Of a stretch of 11,345 nucleotides of DNA, positions 4,765 to 11,272 are shown in pieces. The notes below the pieces were generated by a model. That model had not been told where the DNA came from. It was given only the letters and a program-made list of their open reading frames with translations, and searched no databases. Source of the stretch: Bacteroidales bacterium (GTDB lineage Bacteria > Bacteroidota > Bacteroidia > Bacteroidales > F082); assembly GCA_016281295.1 (NCBI GenBank), contig JAEEII010000062.1, positions 1 through 11,345 on the forward strand, in the 5' to 3' direction. Position numbers and translations under genes: made by a program. Position 1 is the first letter of the stretch; each line of letters opens with the position of its first letter.

Positions 4765-5991
4765 ATGATGGAAAAGCAACCAAAATACGATTATAGCGAT
4801 GTGCGCTTCAAGAACAATGGCAAATTGAAGCTTATCATCATCGTCGGCACACGTCCCGAGATCATCCGTCTCGCAGCAGTGATCAACAAATGCCGCAAGT
4901 ATTTCGACGTCATTCTGGCCCATACAGGTCAGAACTACGACTACAACCTCAATGGCATCTTCTTCAAGGACCTGAAGCTTGAGGCTCCCGAAGTGTATAT
5001 GGATGCAGTAGGTGATGACCTTGGCGCTACCTGTGGCAACATCATCAATTGCGCCTACAAGCTCTTCGTGCAGACCAAGCCCGATGCAGTGCTTGTGCTT
5101 GGCGACACCAACAGCTGCCTCAGTGTAATCGGTGCCAAGCGCCTCCACATCCCAATCTTCCACATGGAAGCAGGCAATCGCTGCAAGGATGAATGCCTCC
5201 CCGAGGAGACCAATCGTCGCATCGTCGACATCATCAGCGATGTCAACATGGCCTACAGCGAGCATGCTCGTCGTTACTTGGCTGACTGCGGTCTTCCCAA
5301 GGAGCGCACTTACGTCACAGGTTCACCTATGGCTGAAGTGCTCCACCAGAACCTTGCAGAGATTGAGGCCTCCAATGTCTTCGACAAAATCAACTCACAG
5401 CTCAAGGCTCAAGGCTCACAGCTTCACCTTGAGAAGGGCAAGTACATCTTGTTGTCGGCACATAGAGAAGAGAACATCGACACTGAGAAGAACTTCTTCT
5501 CACTCTTCAATGCCATCAATGCAATGGCTGAGAAGTACAACATGCCCATCCTCTACAGTTGTCATCCACGCAGCCGCAATCGTCTTGCTGCTTCTGGCTT
5601 CCAGCTCGATCCTCGTGTCATCCAGCACGAGCCTCTCGGCTTCCACGACTACAACTGCCTCCAGATGAACGCCTATGCCGTCGTCTCTGACTCTGGTACA
5701 CTCCCTGAAGAATCTTCGTTCTTCACTAGCGTCGGTCATCCCTTCCCTGCAGTGTGCATCCGCACCTCTACCGAGCGCCCCGAGGCTCTCGACAAGGGGT
5801 GCTTCTTCATCGCAGGCATCGATGAGAAGTCCCTCCTCCAGGCTGTTGAGTGTGCAGTGGATATGAACAACAATGGCGATCATGGATTGCCAGTACCGGA
5901 TTATGTTGACGAGAATGTCAGCACCAAGGTAGTCAAGATCATCCAGAGCTACGTCGGCATCGTCAACAAGATGGTTTGGCGCAAGTTCTGA
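4765..5991 (+). CDS. capG: UDP-N-acetylglucosamine 2-epimerase family enzyme, CapG/FnlC type
   Basis: Third enzyme of the UDP-L-FucNAc pathway: C2 epimerisation of the reduced intermediate in the cytoplasm. 408 aa. It is a non-hydrolysing 2-epimerase by IIIVGTRPEIIRLAAV (about 24-39), VLGDTNS (111-117), FHMEAGNRCKDECLPEETNR (132-151), SAHREENID (231-239), SCHPRSRNR (265-273) and VSDSGTLPEESSFF (307-320). The first ATG at 4765 is chosen; a second ATG follows immediately and either could serve. Residues about 210-220 (NSQLKAQGSQL) are translated from a short class A heptad array and sit in the linker between the two Rossmann-like halves, just before LEKGKYILLSAHREEN. That position should tolerate extra length, so the enzyme is probably functional. 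It is followed by wbuC, 33 bases downstream. Confidence 0.93.
   Translation: MMEKQPKYDYSDVRFKNNGKLKLIIIVGTRPEIIRLAAVINKCRKYFDVILAHTGQNYDYNLNGIFFKDLKLEAPEVYMDAVGDDLGATCGNIINCAYKLFVQTKPDAVLVLGDTNSCLSVIGAKRLHIPIFHMEAGNRCKDECLPEETNRRIVDIISDVNMAYSEHARRYLADCGLPKERTYVTGSPMAEVLHQNLAEIEASNVFDKINSQLKAQGSQLHLEKGKYILLSAHREENIDTEKNFFSLFNAINAMAEKYNMPILYSCHPRSRNRLAASGFQLDPRVIQHEPLGFHDYNCLQMNAYAVVSDSGTLPEESSFFTSVGHPFPAVCIRTSTERPEALDKGCFFIAGIDEKSLLQAVECAVDMNNNGDHGLPVPDYVDENVSTKVVKIIQSYVGIVNKMVWRKF
5392..5419. repeat. Four class A heptads inserted in the capG coding sequence
   Basis: AACTCAC AGCTCAA GGCTCAA GGCTCAC are four consecutive heptads of the class seen around the four-helix-bundle gene, followed by a degenerate AGCTTCAC. 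They are the only such run inside a conserved gene here and encode SQLKAQGS-type residues in the interdomain linker. Confidence 0.8.
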
Positions 5992-6000
5992 TCTAGTTTT

Positions 6001-6012
6001 TTATCAAGAATT
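6001..6012. repeat. Class C half-arm in the capG-wbuC spacer
   Basis: TTATCAAGAATT matches the outer end of the class C left arm. No matching right arm is present before the wbuC start. Confidence 0.55.
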
Positions 6013-6024
6013 GCTCTAAATAAA

Positions 6025-6420
6025 ATGATTATAGATCAGAAATTATTGGATGAGATGACAGAGAAGGCGAAGAATTCGCCTAGGCTTCGTGCAGCATACG
6101 ACCTTCGTACAACGCCCGAAGACAACAGTCAGCGCATCCTCAATGCGGTAGAGCCTGGAACGGTGCTGCCGATTCATCGACATAGGACAACTACCGAGAC
6201 CATCGTCGTGCTTCGTGGAAGAGTGCGTCAAAACTATTACAATGAGCAAGGCGAAATTACCGACTCATTCGAATTGGCACCTTTGTCGGGCATCGTAGGT
6301 ATGAGTGTTCCCGTGGGCCAGTGGCACGCACTGGAATCGTTGGAATCGGGCAGTGTGATACTTGAGACGAAGGATGGAGCCTATGCTCCCATCACGGCTG
6401 AGGATGTGCTTTCGGTATAA
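6025..6420 (+). CDS. wbuC: WbuC-family cupin metalloprotein
   Basis: 131 aa small single-domain cupin. The family start MIIDQKLLDEM and the block SPRLRAAYDLRTTPEDNSQR are clear. The metal-binding set is PIHRHRTTTE (H51, H53, E58) plus H101 in PVGQWHAL. WbuC-type genes commonly follow fnlABC-like genes in O-antigen and capsule clusters, as here. Their exact reaction is not established, so I describe it only as a probable polysaccharide-cluster accessory enzyme. ATG at 6025 follows an A-rich leader (CTAAATAAA). It is the last gene before a strong terminator and probably the end of the transcript. Confidence 0.9.
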   Translation: MIIDQKLLDEMTEKAKNSPRLRAAYDLRTTPEDNSQRILNAVEPGTVLPIHRHRTTTETIVVLRGRVRQNYYNEQGEITDSFELAPLSGIVGMSVPVGQWHALESLESGSVILETKDGAYAPITAEDVLSV

Positions 6421-6440
6421 TCTTGTCCAATAGGCTAATT

Positions 6441-6491
6441 ACAATTAGAGCCGGCATCAATGAGCAAGTTCATGATGTCGGCTCTAATTGT
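6441..6491 (+). terminator. Strong hairpin terminator after wbuC
   Basis: ACAATTAGAGCCGGCATCA (6441-6459) pairs with TGATGTCGGCTCTAATTGT (6473-6491): 19 bp with one G-U, and a 13-base loop. A short T-containing run (CTTTATATT) follows on the + strand. The symmetrical stem could also serve the convergent gene at 6552-6947. Confidence 0.85.
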
Positions 6492-6505
6492 CTTTATATT
6501 CTTAT

Positions 6506-6534
6506 TTATCAAGAATTTGAGAATTAGAGAATTA
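6506..6534. repeat. Class C left arm beyond the terminator
   Basis: TTATCAAGAATTTGAGAATT followed by AGAGAATTA is a full left-type arm without a right partner. It lies between the terminator and the end of the convergent - strand gene. Confidence 0.8.
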
Positions 6535-6551
6535 CTTCTATTTTCTGTTTC

Positions 6552-6947
6552 TTATCCCTCAGCCACTGGTATCTGCAGCGCAGTCAACCGATCCTGCTCA
6601 CCAGCCCTATCTTTTTCTATCTTGATATGCACCATCTGCTTCCAGAACTCTCGCACCAAAGGTTTCATCTGAATATGCTCGAGACAAGTATCTGCCAAGT
6701 CCTTGTTCAACTTCTCTATTTTGTCCAGCGTGCTCTTCCTCACAACCCCGTCAGCCAAATCCCGCTCCACATCCGCCGCATCTCGCCCATCGAGAATCAG
6801 CTTGATGACCTCCAATCCCCTCTTATCATCCTCGGTCGCATCCGGCCTCGCCAACAGTCCTGATACCACACCGAGCAAACTCCCAATGTAGTCCACAAAG
6901 TTATCGTGCCAATTGGTGATGTATTGGTGTTGAGGGACAGTGGGCAT
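6552..6947 (-). CDS. Unrecognised 131-aa protein
   Basis: I do not recognise a named family. The protein is mostly helical in appearance and acidic to mixed in charge, without signal peptide or membrane segment. Notable segments are HQYITNWHDNFVDYIGSLLG (about 7-26), a possible hydrophobic helix VVSGLL, KRGLEVIKLILDGRDAADVE (42-61) and KSTLDKIEKLNKDLADTCLE (71-90), the last with coiled-coil spacing. The codon pattern is coherent and no competing frame explains the region. ATG at 6947 is the only in-frame start that gives this length; TAA is at 6552. The gene converges on wbuC across the hairpin terminator and is transcribed in the same direction as the DUF262 operon. It is separated from that operon by about 180 bases, so co-transcription is uncertain. 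It could be a small accessory or immunity-type protein, but nothing shows that. Confidence 0.7.
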   Translation of the reverse strand: MPTVPQHQYITNWHDNFVDYIGSLLGVVSGLLARPDATEDDKRGLEVIKLILDGRDAADVERDLADGVVRKSTLDKIEKLNKDLADTCLEHIQMKPLVREFWKQMVHIKIEKDRAGEQDRLTALQIPVAEG

Positions 6948-7130
6948 TTATTACGAATCTAAGCTCAACATGTTAATTGCTAGAGCAAATGCAGGTGGCA
7001 CCTGTATCAAATCTGTTCCATTATTCAACAATCGCCTTCCTGTAATCCTCGGTCAACCCGGATTTAAGCTCGCTCCAGCAGCTTGTGAATAATTTACACT
7101 TCATGGGTTAATTAATCAAAAGCAAATGGA
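6948..7130. other. Spacer with no assigned gene
   Basis: 183 bases, AT-rich, between the 131-aa gene and the end of the DUF262 operon. I see no clear terminator or promoter. The only candidate coding sequence is the 27-codon frame listed separately. Confidence 0.5.
7021..7104 (-). CDS. Possible 27-aa small ORF (weak)
   Basis: ATG at 7104 to TAA at 7021 encodes MKCKLFTSC followed by WSELKSGLTEDYRKAIVE. The second half has the composition of real protein (the end of an amphipathic helix), and an in-frame stop precedes the ATG by one codon. It could be a decayed 3' end of a gene whose start has been lost, or chance. There is no supporting leader. Confidence 0.2.
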   Translation of the reverse strand: MKCKLFTSCWSELKSGLTEDYRKAIVE

Positions 7131-7934
7131 TTAAAACTTGAGCGGTTCTTTTTTTGCCTTTTCTCTCTTCGATGCAACTTTTAATTTGTTCACATCCTCG
7201 ATGTCACATGTGCCAATGAATGAACCATCACTCATACGGAATACCTCAAGATGCACGGAACCGTCCTTATGGAAATTATCCACATACCAATATTCGTCTT
7301 TACCTATACGCTCATAAACGGTTCGTCCCTGAACCTTATGGTTTGTTTCTGCAAATTGAGTTTTATCTGCAAGTACTGTCTGCATATCATCCACCCGTAA
7401 GTACTTAGACCTGTCATACTTCAATGCTATACCTTTACCCGCAAGATAATCAAACACATCAGCCGTAGTCAAAGCATGAGAAACATCCTTTTCTTCTCCA
7501 TCCCTTTTGACGGGTACTGTCTTGCCTACATAGTTGGTGCCCGGCACACTGACGAGCATCGCTTCCGCTCCTATTTCTACAAATTCACGCGCCTCAGCCA
7601 CGCTTGTGCCATTAACTGGCTGTATTTCATACAAATATAACGCATCAGAACGTTGAATAGCAACATCTTTATCCCAATATTTACCCTTATCCAACATTCC
7701 CTTGAACGCCATAAACAAATCAGGGTCTACCTTTCCGAGCTGAGCAATAGAAAGGCCGGTTTCTGCACATATTAGTTTCGAAAATATAGCACTGGAGGTA
7801 ATCACCGACACCTCAACAATATGGTTACTGGATAACGCATTGATAACAGCTATAAGGTTGTTGATGGCTTCGGAAATGCCACCACACAACTGGCCTTGCA
7901 AAGATTCTTCATTGATGAAAACTGTAATTTTCAT
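7131..7934 (-). CDS. Third gene of the DUF262 operon: 267-aa candidate effector with a D-x-x-H...E C-terminal domain
   Basis: No named family recognised. The N-terminal part (about 1-130) begins KITVFINEESLQGQ and contains SDALYLYEIQPVNGTSVAEA, an alpha/beta-looking domain that I believe recurs next to DUF3696-type ATPases (memory, not a search). The C-terminal part (about 190-250) reads TQFAETNHKVQGRTVYE, EYWYVDNFHKDGSVHLEVF and DGSFIGTCDIEDV. The order D219-x-x-H222, E230, then G-x-x-x-G-x-x-D resembles the colicin E3-type cytotoxic ribonuclease (motif WDSQHGELE...DGQHLGSFD), with four extra residues between H and E. This is an analogy from pattern only. A basic tail (KREKAKKEPLKF) ends the protein. 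ATG at 7934 lies 4 bases after the ATPase stop, indicating translational coupling. No signal peptide. Confidence 0.8.
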   Translation of the reverse strand: MKITVFINEESLQGQLCGGISEAINNLIAVINALSSNHIVEVSVITSSAIFSKLICAETGLSIAQLGKVDPDLFMAFKGMLDKGKYWDKDVAIQRSDALYLYEIQPVNGTSVAEAREFVEIGAEAMLVSVPGTNYVGKTVPVKRDGEEKDVSHALTTADVFDYLAGKGIALKYDRSKYLRVDDMQTVLADKTQFAETNHKVQGRTVYERIGKDEYWYVDNFHKDGSVHLEVFRMSDGSFIGTCDIEDVNKLKVASKREKAKKEPLKF

Positions 7935-7938
7935 TCTT

Positions 7939-9117
7939 TTATAGTCCCAGCAACACGTTTAAATCTTTTTCTGCCTGGTCAAAGAAGTTTGCTGGCCAAT
8001 GATCCAATTTCCCGTTCTCTTCAATCGCTATCGATTCAAAAAAATTCTCCAACTTCCTATCAAAAAACATTACATTGATATCTTGTGCTTTCATATCCTT
8101 CTGCACAACCATAACACGCAGTGCGTTGAGAATATGCTCGGAATGTGTTTCGATAAAGACTTGCACGCCACAATTGGATACAAGACCAAGAAACTTGGTT
8201 ATCATTGACTGAGCTGACGGGTGGAGATGGGCCTCAGGATTTTCCACAATAAGAATAGTTCCCTTTCGGGCAGTAAGACCTGCTATAAGGATAGGAAGAG
8301 CATAGCTGTAACCAAAGCCCACATTGGTCGGTTTGAACACGGCCTTTCCTCCCTTCTGTACCGTACTGATACCTAACGCATATATATTGGCTTCCTCAAT
8401 ATAACTTACTGTAGCCGCAGATGCTCCGAACATTTTCGTCAACCAGAAATTCAGCACATCATTGACAGTAGGTGACAGTTCGTCTTCGTCAATATCCTGA
8501 AAGATATCATACATCCCTTCTATGATGCTATCATCTACTCTGTCATACTGCCGCTCATGAAGCATTTGTATAGTATGCTCACCTCGTTTGTCAATCCATT
8601 CATCTGATGATGGAGCGAAACTTAGTTTGGGGCCGATGCGTTCAGCAGAAATATAGACTATATCCTGGAAGGGCATTTTCAATTTGCCTCTTTGGCCAAT
8701 ATCTGGAACAAGGTCATAAAATATAGTGAATTCATCAACATCAACAGAAATTTGCAACCTTCCTGTACTATCAAACCTATGAATGTCAAGGGTCTGCTTA
8801 TTGTCCTTCACCACACCTAAAGTATAGGTATAATACTCATCCTTTTCTTGGAATCCAATGCGAATAGGCTTGGTTACACTGGCATCTACATGCTTCACAT
8901 CGGATGCGTTTCCCAAATCCACGAAACTACCCGACAGGAATATCTGACGCGAAGATCGGCTTCTGAGCAAAGTCTGCTTGAACAGCAAAAGGGGCTGTAG
9001 TACAGTGGATTTACCACGTCCATTGACACCAGTAAGTAGATTGATGCTTTTCAAATTGGAAAATTTTGTTTCCTTCCCGAAAAGCTTGAAATTATCTAAT
9101 AACAGTTCGTCTATCAT
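7939..9117 (-). CDS. AAA/ABC-type ATPase, DUF3696-like (OLD-like without TOPRIM)
   Basis: 392 aa, cytoplasmic. The N-terminus IDELLLDNFKLFG is typical of RecF/OLD-like ATPases. Walker A is GVNGRGKST (30-38); NVGFGYSYALPILIA (265-279) is the signature region; the Walker B and D-loop block is TILIVENPEAHLHPSAQS (287-304). FIETHSEHILNALR (321-334) carries the switch histidine. The end HWPANFFDQAEKDLNVLL is the characteristic DUF3696 tail. There is no TOPRIM nuclease, so nuclease or toxin activity would have to come from a partner. The gene overlaps the DUF262 gene by ATGA (9114-9117) and is 4 bases from the third gene. By analogy with other OLD-like defence ATPases it probably senses or remodels nucleic acid using ATP; that is inference. 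Confidence 0.9.
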   Translation of the reverse strand: MIDELLLDNFKLFGKETKFSNLKSINLLTGVNGRGKSTVLQPLLLFKQTLLRSRSSRQIFLSGSFVDLGNASDVKHVDASVTKPIRIGFQEKDEYYTYTLGVVKDNKQTLDIHRFDSTGRLQISVDVDEFTIFYDLVPDIGQRGKLKMPFQDIVYISAERIGPKLSFAPSSDEWIDKRGEHTIQMLHERQYDRVDDSIIEGMYDIFQDIDEDELSPTVNDVLNFWLTKMFGASAATVSYIEEANIYALGISTVQKGGKAVFKPTNVGFGYSYALPILIAGLTARKGTILIVENPEAHLHPSAQSMITKFLGLVSNCGVQVFIETHSEHILNALRVMVVQKDMKAQDINVMFFDRKLENFFESIAIEENGKLDHWPANFFDQAEKDLNVLLGL

Positions 9118-10595
9118 ACCACATTGAATATTTGTTTGGCCAAATTAAATCTTGTAGTCACCTTGGATGGTGAGCCAGTAGAGTTTCTAACGGCATCCAG
9201 ATATTCAGGATCTTTTAGCAAGGTATGGAATGACTGGCGCATTAGATTGTTATCGATGGTCTGACCATATTCCACTTTCTTATAAAAAACATAGTAGATG
9301 GTCTCCATGACCGCAATGTTTATCCTGCCCCTTGTATAGTCTGAAGGGATTCGGAAATTGGATGTACCGTATATTCGCAGGGTTTGCTCCATGATTTTCA
9401 GGAAACTTTTTTTCATGTCCTCCACCTCTACAAAACTCAACTTATTGATTCTACGCATGGCTCGTTCCAGAAAGTCATCCATGGAGCGAGTATAAGCTTT
9501 CTTATAGTCAAGAAGAGTAAAAGCCATACATCTTAAAGCCGCTTCCCTGTCTTTCATTCGCTTAGGTGATATTCCACCGTCTATTGCTCTCTTGTAGACA
9601 GACTCGCCTGATAACTCTTTCAAAAGCCGGGTGGAATGACCTATAAAAATACAGTTACGTATTTCTTGACGCTCCAATTTGGTGCCACCAGTGTTGATAC
9701 GGTTGAAGATATCATATACGATTGACATTGGGGTGTCTTTCGAGATGACATAAAACAACAATTGCTTGTCTTCCACTCTTGTTATAAGATTAGAAAGTTT
9801 TTCATCCTTCCGCATCTCTGAACAAGAGTATCCGTTCACTTTGTTAAGTGCATTCAGCCCAGTAAGCCTGAAACCATCACTCAAAAAATCTCTCAGAGCC
9901 AGTGTCCGCTGTAGTCCATCCACCACAATCAACCGTCCTTGGGCATCTTTCTTCATATAGAAAGCCGGAATGGGTATTTCCAGCATGGTAGACTCTATCA
10001 GCTGACTTTTCTGTTCAATAGTCCAAACCTCATTGCGCTGGAAGTCCGGATTAATCACTATTTTTCCGCCATTTACCTTTCGAATATACTCAAATACCGA
10101 GAACTTATCGTCTTTGATGTCGATGGAATCCTCTATATCGATAGGATATATCCCGTCCTTGGCATCTTCATCATACTCTATTTCTCCATCGTTAAGGACA
10201 TACTTGCCATTTTCGACACGGATTATTCCAAGTCGTTCCATCCAAGCAACACGCACCCTTGAATCTTGCTCAGAAGAAATATACGAAAGTTTGACTATTA
10301 AATCCGAGATACTAATACCAACCTTGCCAATAGCTTTGATTATTGCTTCGATGGGAGCCGATGATTCTACCCATTTCCAGAACGCATTTCTTGCCTCTTC
10401 CTGCTCGTTTGATGCCATCATCAAGAAAGTTGCAGTCACAGAGTATTCTTCGTTTTTTAGGACAACAGCTTTCGCTTCCGTCCAGAAAAAGGCGTAACTG
10501 TCACCTTCCCAATCTTCAGGTCTTGAACCGCCCATCTTTTGCAAAGTCTTCAATAAGCGGTCGACATCAGGTATGTATGGCAAATGGTCTGTCAT
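9114..10595 (-). CDS. DUF262-domain protein (ParB-like NTPase/nuclease fold), first gene of the operon
   Basis: 493 aa. Three DUF262 blocks are present: INPDFQRNEVW (181-191), VVDGLQRTLALRDFL (224-238; the usual DGQQR is DGLQR here) and FNRINTGGTKLERQEIRN (297-314). The first ~150 residues precede DUF262; residues about 95-135 (ISISDLIVKLSYIS...ERLGIIRVENGKYVL) look like a winged helix. The C-terminal half is helical, with no recognisable DUF1524/HNH nuclease motif, unlike GmrD-type or SspE-type proteins. DUF262 domains hydrolyse nucleotides and are common in type IV restriction and other anti-phage proteins. ATG at 10595 is the first codon after an AT-rich leader with a possible -7 element. 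The gene is coupled to the ATPase by a 4-base overlap. The operon is lower in GC than capE/F/G, consistent with transfer. Confidence 0.9.
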   Translation of the reverse strand: MTDHLPYIPDVDRLLKTLQKMGGSRPEDWEGDSYAFFWTEAKAVVLKNEEYSVTATFLMMASNEQEEARNAFWKWVESSAPIEAIIKAIGKVGISISDLIVKLSYISSEQDSRVRVAWMERLGIIRVENGKYVLNDGEIEYDEDAKDGIYPIDIEDSIDIKDDKFSVFEYIRKVNGGKIVINPDFQRNEVWTIEQKSQLIESTMLEIPIPAFYMKKDAQGRLIVVDGLQRTLALRDFLSDGFRLTGLNALNKVNGYSCSEMRKDEKLSNLITRVEDKQLLFYVISKDTPMSIVYDIFNRINTGGTKLERQEIRNCIFIGHSTRLLKELSGESVYKRAIDGGISPKRMKDREAALRCMAFTLLDYKKAYTRSMDDFLERAMRRINKLSFVEVEDMKKSFLKIMEQTLRIYGTSNFRIPSDYTRGRINIAVMETIYYVFYKKVEYGQTIDNNLMRQSFHTLLKDPEYLDAVRNSTGSPSKVTTRFNLAKQIFNVV

Positions 10596-10618
10596 ATCTT
10601 CGTTAGTTAATCATTCTG

Positions 10619-10626
10619 CAAAATTA
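10619..10626 (-). promoter_or_regulatory. Possible Bacteroidetes -7 element for the DUF262 operon
   Basis: On the - strand this reads TAATTTTG, fitting the Bacteroidetes -7 consensus TAnnTTTG, 24 bases before the DUF262 ATG. No convincing -33 TTTG is at the right distance, so the call is weak. Confidence 0.35.
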
Positions 10627-10732
10627 CGACTTATTCTGCGTTCTGAAGGGCCTACGACCAACTTTTAACACTAATTTGAAATTTTAATAAACTTATGGCA
10701 AGCAATGGATGTCTGTTGGAAGAGGTAAGATG

Positions 10733-10930
10733 TTAGATATGATAAACACCTTCGAGCGGACAAATGTTGTGGCAGTCGAGGATGACCTTGCCCTTGAGTT
10801 TGTCCCAGTTCTCCTTGATTTGATTGTGCTTAACCATAATGACTACCATATCGACATCGGCGAGGAGCTCGTCGAAATTGTGGTACAGATTCTGAACAAT
10901 GTCTTCCTGGATGAAAGGTTCATAAACCTT
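10733..10930 (-). pseudogene. C-terminal remnant of a UDP-N-acetyl-D-mannosamine dehydrogenase (wecC/capL-like)
   Basis: From about 10930 down to the stop at 10733 the - strand encodes KVYEPFIQEDIVQ, FDELLADVDMVVIMVKHNQI, KLKGKVILDCHNICPLEGVY. This is the last ~65 residues of the UDP-glucose/GDP-mannose dehydrogenase C-terminal domain of the ManNAc-UDP dehydrogenase branch. The family is about 400-430 aa, so more than 80% is missing. Upstream on the - strand the homology is replaced by a class B-like fragment and a class C hairpin. The nominal frame continues to an ATG at 11005 through repeat-derived codons. The wild-type enzyme would make UDP-ManNAcA; the remnant lacks the NAD domain and catalytic cysteine. 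Confidence 0.85.
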
Positions 10931-10937
10931 AAGAGGA

Positions 10938-10966
10938 CGGACGAGGGGGAGGCGAGGGTCAAGGGG
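10938..10966. repeat. Degenerate class B-like fragment
   Basis: GACGAGGGGGAGGCGAGGGT followed by CAAGGGGCG shares the GAGGGGGAGGC core and the following G-rich tract with the capF repeats, with several differences. It lies exactly where wecC homology stops. Confidence 0.45.
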
Positions 10967-11000
10967 CGAGTGTCTAGAGATGATTGTCCAGATTCTATTT

Positions 11001-11071
11001 ATCAAGAATTGGAGAATTTGAGAATTGTTTGTGTCCTAACCTGGCTTTTTCTCTAATTCGCTAATTCTTGA
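11001..11071. repeat. Class C inverted repeat at the right-edge scrap zone
   Basis: Left arm ATCAAGAATTGGAGAATTTG (from 11001 to 11026) and right arm TTCTCTAATTCGCTAATTCTTGA (11049-11071, 23 bases) are inverted copies with a 22-base spacer. This is the same class as the arrays around the GxxExxY gene, about 6 kb from the nearest other intact hairpin. Confidence 0.88.
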
Positions 11072-11077
11072 CCTTTT

Positions 11078-11227
11078 TTATTTTTCTTTAATCTTGATTC
11101 CGAACATCTCTTCTGCGATGTCGATCATAACATCGCGGGAATGGACCTTGTAGTGTAGCTCCTCGATGATCTTCTTAAGTTCTTCGGGATCATCCGGAAG
11201 GTTTTCTAGTGGTTTGTATTCTTTCAT
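11078..11227 (-). pseudogene. 49-codon remnant resembling an IS3-family OrfA
   Basis: ATG at 11227 to TAA at 11078 encodes MKEYKPLENLPDDPEELKKI, IEELHYKVHSRDVMIDIAEE, MFGIKIKEK. The pattern PDDPEELKKIIEEL followed by a helix and AEEMFGIKI matches, from memory, the C-terminal coiled-coil part of OrfA-type proteins of Bacteroidetes IS3 elements, which continue into a basic KKSGAK-like tail. Here the reading stops after KIKEK, seven bases before a class C arm. No OrfB is present in the window. It could instead be an intact small protein of unknown role. Confidence 0.5.
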
Positions 11228-11230
11228 TAA

Positions 11231-11272
11231 GAAGATGGAAAATTGTAGAGGGTAGATGGAAGAGGGAAGATA
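11231..11272. repeat. Class D purine-rich heptads
   Basis: Six in-phase heptads GAAGATG GAAAATT GTAGAGG GTAGATG GAAGAGG GAAGATA follow the OrfA-like start codon. Consensus G-A/T-AGA-G/T-G. A shorter, weaker similar run (GAAGAGG TAAGATG TTAGATA) lies at 10719-10739 on the other side of the scrap zone. Confidence 0.55.

Noticed and set aside
4732..5265. 177-codon - strand frame opposite capG
   Set aside because: It lies opposite a strongly conserved epimerase and its translation looks like an antisense shadow (V/D/I/A-rich with no family).
9939..10497. + strand frames opposite the DUF262 gene
   Set aside because: The - strand has three DUF262 motifs in one long frame; the + strand frames are overlapping shadows.
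10709..11056. 115-codon + strand frame at the right edge
   Set aside because: It is antisense to the wecC-type fragment, whose - strand translation has clear dehydrogenase motifs, and it runs through the repeat hairpin.
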